DNA of 48,934 nucleotides. Origin: UBA3305 sp002373555. GTDB lineage: Bacteria; Bacillota; Clostridia; Lachnospirales; Lachnospiraceae. The translations under genes and the position numbers were made by a program. Positions 42,578-48,934 of the stretch are shown piece by piece. The stretch's first letter is position 1. Every line of letters begins with the position of its first letter. The notes beneath the pieces are model-generated. The model did no database searches. It was not told the origin of the DNA and saw only the letters and a program-made list of their open reading frames with translations. Where the stretch lies: assembly GCA_946612455.1 (NCBI GenBank), contig CAMOER010000020.1, positions 1 through 48,934 on the forward strand, in the 5' to 3' direction.

Positions 42578-43461
42578 AGATGAACAAAAAAGCACTGGGG
42601 ACGCTGTATGTTATCGTATCTGCCATACTGTTCGGGTTTAATCCGCTGATCTCCAAAAGTGCTTATGCCGCAGGAAGCAATCCCATCATGGTGACATTTT
42701 TCCGGATGGTCTTTACGGGGCTGATCATGTCTATAGTGTATATGATCACCACCGGAAAAGCCATGAAGGTCAGCAGGGAGGAATTTAAAAACCTCCTGAT
42801 CTGTGCCCAGGGGTATTGCTTCACGCCGCTGCTTCTGTTTTCTTCCTATAATTATATCGATTCGGGAATGTCCGGCACGATCCATTTCGTCTATCCGATC
42901 ATCGTCCTGCTCGGTGAACTGATCTTCTTAAAGAAGGATCTGTCCCTGCCGAAAAAAATCAGCTGTATCATCTGCTTTGCCGGCATCCTGCTGATGGGGA
43001 GCTCGGATGCGGAGATCAATATGGCCGGGTTTCTGCTTTCGTTTGCATCCGCGGTGACGTTTGCATTCTATGTGGTCTATCTAGCCAACAGCGGGCTGCA
43101 GAAAATGCATGCCTATAAAATGGCAGGCTGGCTCTGCTTTATCTCCATGGCAGAGATCTTCCCGGTACTGGTCTTTACCGGAAGCATGGTCCCGGATCTT
43201 AGGCTGTCCGGCTGGTTCTTCATCGTTTTGTTTTCCATCGTGAACGGAAGTCTTGCCTCCACGTTCTTCCAGCTCGGGACAAAATTTGTCGGGGCGCCGA
43301 GCGCTTCCATGCTGTCTACATTTGAGCCGCTGACCTGCATTATCGTAGGGGTGATCGTGTATCATGAAGTGCTTACGGTAAGATCTGTGGCAGGTATGGT
43401 CTGCGTTCTCCTGGCAGTAACGCTGGTAGCCTATAATGATCTGAGATCCCGGGAAGGCTGA
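42574..43461 (+). CDS. EamA/DMT-family transporter
   Basis: A 295-residue protein of ten hydrophobic segments arranged as two EamA repeats (about 5-140 and 150-288). YVIVSAILFGFNPLISKSAY at the N-terminus and FQLGTKFVGAPSASMLSTFEPLTCIIVGVIVY in the second repeat are typical. DMT-family members move small metabolites, often outward. Coupled to the preceding gene by overlap, it may export an end product. It converges with the activator gene 26 bases on. Confidence 0.88.
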   Translation: MKMNKKALGTLYVIVSAILFGFNPLISKSAYAAGSNPIMVTFFRMVFTGLIMSIVYMITTGKAMKVSREEFKNLLICAQGYCFTPLLLFSSYNYIDSGMSGTIHFVYPIIVLLGELIFLKKDLSLPKKISCIICFAGILLMGSSDAEINMAGFLLSFASAVTFAFYVVYLANSGLQKMHAYKMAGWLCFISMAEIFPVLVFTGSMVPDLRLSGWFFIVLFSIVNGSLASTFFQLGTKFVGAPSASMLSTFEPLTCIIVGVIVYHEVLTVRSVAGMVCVLLAVTLVAYNDLRSREG

Positions 43462-43487
43462 ATACCCTCCGCAGGATCCCGGCTGTA

Positions 43488-45311
43488 TTATAACTGCTGA
43501 TGTTCCGTATCTTTCTTTCCGTTCAGCTTGCGGTAATAAGAGGCGACACTGATCTTTAATATTTCGCAGATGGAACGGATCTCTTCTCTGGACGGAGATC
43601 CCCCGTACTGCTCATTGAGCTTCATAATAATGCTCCGTTCGTACGCTTCCACGCTCTGCTTCAGCGGCTGACAGATCTCCGCTTCTGCTGCGGAGACGGT
43701 TTTTCCGCTCTCGACGGCCGCCAGAATACGATGCGGCACGTTATCGAGCGACAGCAGCGTCCCCTTTTCAAAGGTCATCATATATTCGATGCTGTTTTCC
43801 AGCTCGCGGATATTGCCCGGCCAGTCATAGCTGCGCATCATTTTCAGGGTATCGTCCTCGATGCCGCGGATATTCTTGTTCAGGATCCGGTTGTACTTAT
43901 CGATAAAATATTTGGAAAGGATAAAGATATCTTCCTTGCGCTTCCTGAGGGGAGGCGTATGGAGAGGGACAACGCTGAGACGGTAATAAAGATCCTCGCG
44001 GAATTCCTTGGAATCGATCATTTCCTCCAGGTTCCTGTTTGTTGCCGAGATGATGCGGACGTCAATATCGATCGGATAGGATCCCCCTATGGGATCTATT
44101 TTTCGTTCGCTGAGGACCCGGAGCAGCTTAGCCTGCATGTACAGCGGAAGCTCGCCGACTTCGTCTAGGAACAGTGTCCCGTGATTGGCCATCAGGAATT
44201 TTCCGATCTTCCCGCCTTTTTTTGCCCCTGTAAAGGCACCTTCCTCATATCCGAACAGTTCGCTCTCTAGCAGCGTTTCCGGGATAGCAGCACAGTTGAT
44301 GGCGATAAACGGCTTGTCTTTCCGGTTGCTGCGGGCATGGATCAGGCGGGCCATCAGCTCCTTACCGGTGCCGCTCTCGCCGCTGATCAGGACATTGAAG
44401 GGATTGGAGGCAGCCGTAATGGCTTTGTTCACAAGCTCGCGTACCGTATTGCCGGAATATATGATCTCCTGCGATACATCAGATGTTGTTTCTTTTTCCG
44501 CGATAGACTGAACGACCTGCCAGTACGGATTGATGACGCACAGGACGGAGCTGTGCGTATCCGGTATGATCAGCGTTCTGACCTGGATCGAAAAAGCAGT
44601 ATTGTCAACGGTTTTGTGAATGACCTCCAGATGAGAGGATGAATCCTTCAGAGATCTCTCCGCGATGCTGATTACTTCCGCGATCAGCGCTTCTTTGACG
44701 ATCTTATCATCGAAGTGAAGATAATTCTTTGCGCAGGTATTCATGTGAAGGATCCCGTGATTTTCGGAATACAGGATCAGGCCGTCCTGGATCATCTCCA
44801 GCACGGTGTTCATCTGCGCATTGATACGCTGGAGATGCCGGATCAGATAATCTTCCTTCATCTTGCTGGAGATCAGATCCGCCAGACATTCGGAGTATTT
44901 CAGAAGCTGTTCCTGTTTCTGGATCAGCAGATCCTGCTGCCTTTTATTAAAGGAAGCAAGGACGATCACTCCCTCCGGAACATTTCTTACACAGATTGGA
45001 TAGACGATGATGGAATAGTATGCTCTTTCTTTCTTATCCATGAAATACTCAGGGGAAGCCAGCGAATCCGCAGCGTGGATCCGGATCAGCGGCTGTCCCG
45101 TTTCCATCACCTGCAGGGAGTAGCTCTTTGCAAAGCTTTCCTTTACAGAACCGTCCTTCTCACAGAGTACTTTGTCATGATTATAATAATTCCCGGTCAT
45201 GGCTACACGGACAAGAGGATCTTTATTGATGATCGTCATTTCCAGATCCATGACATTGGAAAAAGTGATCAGCAGTGTATTCAGGTATTCTTTCAGGTCG
45301 AGCAGTGTCAT
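43488..45311 (-). CDS. Sigma-54-dependent transcriptional activator
   Basis: A 607-residue enhancer-binding protein. An N-terminal sensory region (about 1-170) of no recognised family is followed by a PAS-like segment (about 180-280; VLEMIQDGLILYSENHGIL). The AAA+ domain has Walker A GESGTGKE (about 312), the sigma-54-contacting GAFTGA (about 357) and LFLDEVGELPLYMQAKLLRVL. A C-terminal Fis-type helix-turn-helix ends in ICEILKISVASYYRKLNG. The start at 45311 has AAGGAGA six bases upstream; an earlier in-frame start at 45347 lacks one. It lies next to rpoN and opposite genes with -24/-12 promoters, so it probably controls them. Confidence 0.93.
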   Translation of the reverse strand: MTLLDLKEYLNTLLITFSNVMDLEMTIINKDPLVRVAMTGNYYNHDKVLCEKDGSVKESFAKSYSLQVMETGQPLIRIHAADSLASPEYFMDKKERAYYSIIVYPICVRNVPEGVIVLASFNKRQQDLLIQKQEQLLKYSECLADLISSKMKEDYLIRHLQRINAQMNTVLEMIQDGLILYSENHGILHMNTCAKNYLHFDDKIVKEALIAEVISIAERSLKDSSSHLEVIHKTVDNTAFSIQVRTLIIPDTHSSVLCVINPYWQVVQSIAEKETTSDVSQEIIYSGNTVRELVNKAITAASNPFNVLISGESGTGKELMARLIHARSNRKDKPFIAINCAAIPETLLESELFGYEEGAFTGAKKGGKIGKFLMANHGTLFLDEVGELPLYMQAKLLRVLSERKIDPIGGSYPIDIDVRIISATNRNLEEMIDSKEFREDLYYRLSVVPLHTPPLRKRKEDIFILSKYFIDKYNRILNKNIRGIEDDTLKMMRSYDWPGNIRELENSIEYMMTFEKGTLLSLDNVPHRILAAVESGKTVSAAEAEICQPLKQSVEAYERSIIMKLNEQYGGSPSREEIRSICEILKISVASYYRKLNGKKDTEHQQL

Positions 45312-45372
45312 AGATCTTCTCCTTGTAAGTTCAGGCAAACAGGTCATACTGCATCCTTTTGTTTATACCGTG

Positions 45373-46752
45373 TTATAAAGATTTTCTTCCGCCTTTGTCA
45401 GGTATTCCCATCGCCTGACGGTATTTGTTTACAGTACGCCTGGAAAGCGCGATGCCTTCCTCCGCAAGTTTCCGGCGTATCGCCTCGTCGCTCAGCGGTT
45501 TTGTCTTATTCTCGGCATCGATGATATCCCGGATCTTTCTGCGGACCGTCTCCTGTGCCAGCTTATCCTGTCCGTTTTCTGCAACAGCTGCCGTTCTGGC
45601 AAGGAAATAGCTCAGCGGATAGACGCCAAAAGAACACTGAAGATATTTGCCCCTCAGTGTACGGCTGACAGTGGACGTATGAAGGCCGGAGGCTTCGGAA
45701 ATATCAGAAAGCGACAGCGGCGCCATATTTCCCGGTCCCATACAGAAAAAACGGTACTGCCGGTCGACCAGGATATGCATGATCCGGGACAGAACAGACT
45801 TGCGGGAGGCAATGTCATTCTCCAGTTTTTTCACTTCGCCGATCTTTTCGCGGAGATATTTCCGGGTCTCTTCATCATCGGTTGTCTCGGATAGTTCCTG
45901 ATAAAAACTGTTGATATGGAATTTCCTGTACTGGTATTCACTGATCAGGATCTCAAAGCCGTTCTGTACCCTGACCACAACAGCATCCGGGCGTATATAT
46001 TTCATATATTCGCGGCTGCCGAACCCATTTCCCGGCTTGGGATTCAGGGTTCTTATCTCTGCAGCCGCTCTCTGCACATCCTCCGGAGAGACCTTCATCG
46101 CCTTCGCGATCGCAGAGATATGGTTCTTCGCCAGTTCTTCCAGATACAGCAGGATGATCGTTTCAGCTTCCCCGGAATGCGGCTGCTTCCTGCGCAGCTG
46201 CAGGAGCAGGCATTCCTTCAGGCCCCTGGCCCCGACACCGGCGGGATCCAGCGCCTGGATCTCTTTGAGCAGTAGCAGGATCTTTTCCTCCGGCACAGAG
46301 AATATCCCTGCCGTTTCTGCAGGATCCTCTGTAAAGTAGCCCCTGGCATCCAGTGAGTAGATGATATAGTCCAGGATCTTCCGGTCCTGCGCTGCGTATT
46401 GTCTGTGGATGATCTGCGCAAGAAGATAGGAGGAGAGACTTTCGTCCTCATCGGAAGCGCCGCCGAATTTGAATTCCGGATCGCCGTCTTCATTCTCATG
46501 ATAGATATGATTCTGATGGTCCGCGGAGACAAGCCACTCCAGCTGCCTCCGGCGGTCCAGTTCTCTCTTGTCCTGCGGATGCTGCAGCAGGTGTTCATCC
46601 GTATCTTCCAGTTCAAGAACGATATTTTCTTCCGCGAGGTCACGGATATGCTGATCCAGCTCCTGCGCGCTCATCTGAAGAATCTCCATGCTCTGGATCA
46701 TCTGCTGCGAGACGGTCTGTTTCTGGATCAGAACTTCATTAAAACCCAGCAT
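45373..46752 (-). CDS. rpoN: RNA polymerase sigma-54 factor
   Basis: A 459-residue sigma factor. Region I opens MLGFNEVLIQKQTVSQQMIQ and is Gln/Leu-rich. Region II is acidic (about 60-100). The core-binding region and helix-turn-helix (SLSDISEASGLHTSTVSRTLRGKYLQC, about 345-370) follow, and the RpoN box reads SRRTVNKYRQAMGIP (about 436). It directs polymerase to -24/-12 promoters such as those at 34272 and 35325. It lies 20 bases before the creatininase-family gene 3 stop and upstream of the activator, all on the minus strand. Confidence 0.96.
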   Translation of the reverse strand: MLGFNEVLIQKQTVSQQMIQSMEILQMSAQELDQHIRDLAEENIVLELEDTDEHLLQHPQDKRELDRRRQLEWLVSADHQNHIYHENEDGDPEFKFGGASDEDESLSSYLLAQIIHRQYAAQDRKILDYIIYSLDARGYFTEDPAETAGIFSVPEEKILLLLKEIQALDPAGVGARGLKECLLLQLRRKQPHSGEAETIILLYLEELAKNHISAIAKAMKVSPEDVQRAAAEIRTLNPKPGNGFGSREYMKYIRPDAVVVRVQNGFEILISEYQYRKFHINSFYQELSETTDDEETRKYLREKIGEVKKLENDIASRKSVLSRIMHILVDRQYRFFCMGPGNMAPLSLSDISEASGLHTSTVSRTLRGKYLQCSFGVYPLSYFLARTAAVAENGQDKLAQETVRRKIRDIIDAENKTKPLSDEAIRRKLAEEGIALSRRTVNKYRQAMGIPDKGGRKSL

Positions 46753-46772
46753 GGATTTTCCTTCCGTTATCC

Positions 46773-47597
46773 TTATTTACCTGCTGTGTCCGACGGTTCT
46801 GCAGCGCTGCCGTTATAAGGATTTTTCTGATCTGTCCAGATACCGGTCGTGCTGTAATCCCAGCCGGCCGCATCCAGTTCTTCGATCTCCCTGACAATGG
46901 TGTCCACCAGCACCCGGGCCATCTTTTCTCCCTTTTCGGGGGTCGCTTTCGTCGGGTCGCCTGTCGCGGCGGAACATGTGAGTTCGGAAAAGTCCCATTT
47001 GATCTGTGAATAGACTGGAAGCTTATCCGGTACAAATCCCCTGGCCAGATCCGGCTCATTCCATTCCGGATACAGGTAATACGCAATGGAGGATTCTCCT
47101 TCTCCGGCATGTCCCAGGCCGTTCCAGACTTCAAAGGTGTCCTTCGGAAGCAGTTCTCCGGCAGCCACCCACCACTGTTCCATGACGGCGATCCTGGCTT
47201 CCGGATATTTTTCCTTGATCTTTCGGGAGGCGATCTCGATCGGCGCGATGTTCCCGTCATGACCGTTCATAATGTAGATCCGGCGGATCCCGCCGCGCAG
47301 ACAGGATTCGAGGATGTCAAAGATCACATTGGTGATGGTGTCATAGCTGAGCGTGAGCGTGAACGGAAAGGTGTCATAGTGACCGCTGTAGCCTACGGTG
47401 ATGGGCGGCAGTACCAGGAGTCCCCTGACCCTGTCAGCCACCTGACAGGAAAGCAGGTAGGAGACCAGGGTATCTGTCCCTTCCGCCAGATGCGGTCCGT
47501 GCGCCTCACAGGATCCGACGGCGAGAATAGCCTTGTCAAATTCTCCCGTTCTGACTTTGTGCGAGGTCAGTTTGAGCAGTTCGTTGTTTGCAGACAT
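46773..47597 (-). CDS. Creatininase-family hydrolase 3
   Basis: A 274-residue creatininase superfamily member with classical metal motifs: VGSCEAHGPHLAEGTDTLV (Glu, His and Asp ligands), IMNGHDGNIAPIEIAS and GLGHAGEGESSIAYYL. Unlike genes 1 and 2 it keeps the ExH pair, so it is probably a different functional type and closer to ordinary amidohydrolase members. TAAGGGGGATT precedes the ATG. It lies upstream of rpoN on the same strand and may share a transcript with rpoN and the activator. Confidence 0.86.
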   Translation of the reverse strand: MSANNELLKLTSHKVRTGEFDKAILAVGSCEAHGPHLAEGTDTLVSYLLSCQVADRVRGLLVLPPITVGYSGHYDTFPFTLTLSYDTITNVIFDILESCLRGGIRRIYIMNGHDGNIAPIEIASRKIKEKYPEARIAVMEQWWVAAGELLPKDTFEVWNGLGHAGEGESSIAYYLYPEWNEPDLARGFVPDKLPVYSQIKWDFSELTCSAATGDPTKATPEKGEKMARVLVDTIVREIEELDAAGWDYSTTGIWTDQKNPYNGSAAEPSDTAGK

Positions 47598-47732
47598 AAG
47601 ATAATCCCCCTTATACAGATTATTTATTCATGTATAAATCTTATGAATACTGATATTGAAGTATTCTATATTATACGGTATGCGTACCCCGACTTCAACG
47701 TTTTTCCGTTTCGTTTCCATTCAGTAATGACC

Positions 47733-48680
47733 TCACTCCGCCATAATCCTGCTCTCCATATACCCGATCAGTTCCCTGCTCACGTCAGACTCGTTTTTCA
47801 TATTATAAGACAGATAAATACTCCTGACCGCCAGCGGATCGTCGATCTCATAATACACAATACTGTCCGTAGGCGTGACATATTCCGGGATCGTGGAGCG
47901 GAGGAACGAGATCCCCTGGCCTTCGCAGACCAGGTAGTAGGCGGTCATCATCTGCGTCAGCTGGAGCTTGACCTTCGGCGCGAACCCGGCATTCCGGCAC
48001 AGCTCTATGCTGCGCCTGTGGATGTCGTTTTCATTTCCGAGCAGGATGAAGGGCTCTCCGGCAAAGTGCGACAGGGGGACCGGCGGTTTTCTGCAGCCTT
48101 CTTCGCTCCGTTTCAGAAATTCGTCAAAGGAATAGCAATATTCCGTGAGGCCGCGGTTGATGCGGTATCTGGCGGGCACGGCCAGAACGATCTCTTCCGA
48201 AGCCCACGGGACGGATGTGACCTGCCGGTGATCGGGCTTTTCCGCTTCCAGCAGGAGATCCAGCTCGCCCCGCACCAGCTTGTCCGCCAGCGCGCCGGAG
48301 CTTCCTTCCGTCAGTGATAAAGCGACGTCCGGATGTTCTTCCCGGAAAGAGCGCAGGATGTACGGAAGTACATACGTGCAGAAGAACATGGAGCTGCCGA
48401 TCCGCACGGCGGTGCCGGACCGGGACTTCATCTCCTAGAACCGGTTCTTCATTTCGTTTTCTATGGCGGAGATCTTTCCGACCTGTTCAATATAATATTC
48501 CCCCGCTTCGGTAACGGAAACGGGATTTGTCGATCTGTCAAAGAGCAGGAACCCGAGCTCCTGTTCTGTTTTTTTGACTGCAGAACTCAGCCAGAGCTGG
48601 GATACGTGCAGCTCCGCGGCTGCCTTTGAAAAAATCCGGTTCTTATAAACGGCATAGATGTATTCCTTATATTCCAGCAT
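47733..48680 (-). pseudogene. LysR-type regulator interrupted by an in-frame TAG
   Basis: The frame starts at 48680 behind AGGGGGATCTG. A LysR helix-turn-helix (IFSKAAAELHVSQLWLSSAVKKTEQ, about residues 16-40) and linker helix run to ENEMKNRF, then TAG (48437-48435). The same frame resumes with EMKSRSGTAVRIGSSMFFCT and continues through a full substrate-binding domain (about 230 residues, FREEHPDVALSLTEGSSGALADKLVRGELDLLLE). Nothing is missing except the codon replaced by TAG. Without readthrough, only an 81-residue DNA-binding piece is made, although an ATG two codons after the TAG could start the effector domain. Confidence 0.85.
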
Positions 48681-48934
48681 CAGATCCCCCTATAACCAAA
48701 TACCTATAGCCTGTTTAAGTATTACGTATTTTACAATGACTGAAAATGACAGCATAATTATAACAAACACAGGGGAAACAGACAAGCTTTACCCGGGACT
48801 TGTCAGGGTTGTTTCATGAAGCATTGTCTTAGCCGAATGTTATTCCTGATCTGCTTTAGGGGGTCAGGCACCAGATTTTGTTCCTTCTCTCTATTCTGGA
48901 GACAGAGGTAAAAGGACGGAATGAACGCCGCCGG
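48681..48934. other. Non-coding edge region
   Basis: AT-rich up to about 48,780, as expected for the LysR promoter. GGGGGTCAGGCACC at 48859-48872 resembles the core of REP-type or transposon-linked palindromes seen in many bacteria. No gene was recognised. Confidence 0.35.

Noticed and set aside
47581..47620. TAAGGGGGATT before creatininase gene 3 as a second Tn7-like end
   Set aside because: A single occurrence at the position of a ribosome-binding site; the transposon motif occurs in clusters.

Overview
The window is chromosomal DNA from a Gram-positive anaerobe of the Clostridia, most likely Lachnospiraceae. That is inferred from the long ribosome-hibernation factor close to secA-prfB, the run hom - tsaE - tsaB - rimI - RNase Z - tsaD, clostridial-type lipoproteins with Ala/Glu-rich linkers, and strong AGGAGG ribosome-binding sites. 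No rRNA, tRNA or CRISPR array was recognised.

Layout. 1-3.4 kb: the 3' end of a TRAP solute-binding protein, a small membrane protein and a membrane-anchored AraC-type regulator. 3.5-6.1 kb (minus strand): hpf, then bioY and bioB; bioB has two tandem BirA-type operators over its promoter. 6.1-16.2 kb: the housekeeping block secA, prfB (no programmed frameshift), hom, the t6A genes tsaE/tsaB/tsaD with rimI and an RNase Z-like gene, then deoC. Intergenic space here carries a ~115 bp palindromic repeat family whose ends also form the 3' ends of bioB and of the ABC-F gene. 16.25-16.9 kb is non-coding and highly structured: ~42-bp-spaced units in two inverted blocks, then a 19-bp tandem array. 17-24 kb: ABC-F ATPase, a small secreted protein, thyA, a secreted Ig-like protein and a phosphohexomutase. 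24-29.6 kb: an HTH-Uma2 fusion, then a cupin regulator with the polyamine importer potABCD.

29.6-32.7 kb is a scar: two tandem ~0.5 kb elements with imperfect terminal inverted repeats, a degraded Tn7-like transposon (tnsA, internally deleted tnsB, truncated tnsC), and a junction into the last ~50 codons of an FGGY sugar kinase. An L-fucose-isomerase-family gene follows, cut short by an in-frame TAG.

34.2-48.7 kb looks like a sigma-54-controlled catabolic island: two creatininase-family hydrolases each behind a -24/-12 promoter, a complete TRAP transporter, an IS110 insertion, a nitrilase-family hydrolase, a small membrane protein and an EamA transporter. On the opposite strand are a sigma-54 activator, sigma-54 itself (rpoN), a third creatininase-family gene and a LysR regulator broken by another in-frame TAG. 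The substrate is unknown; uptake, C-N or lactone hydrolysis, export and dedicated regulation are all present. This is the best candidate for an undescribed system here.
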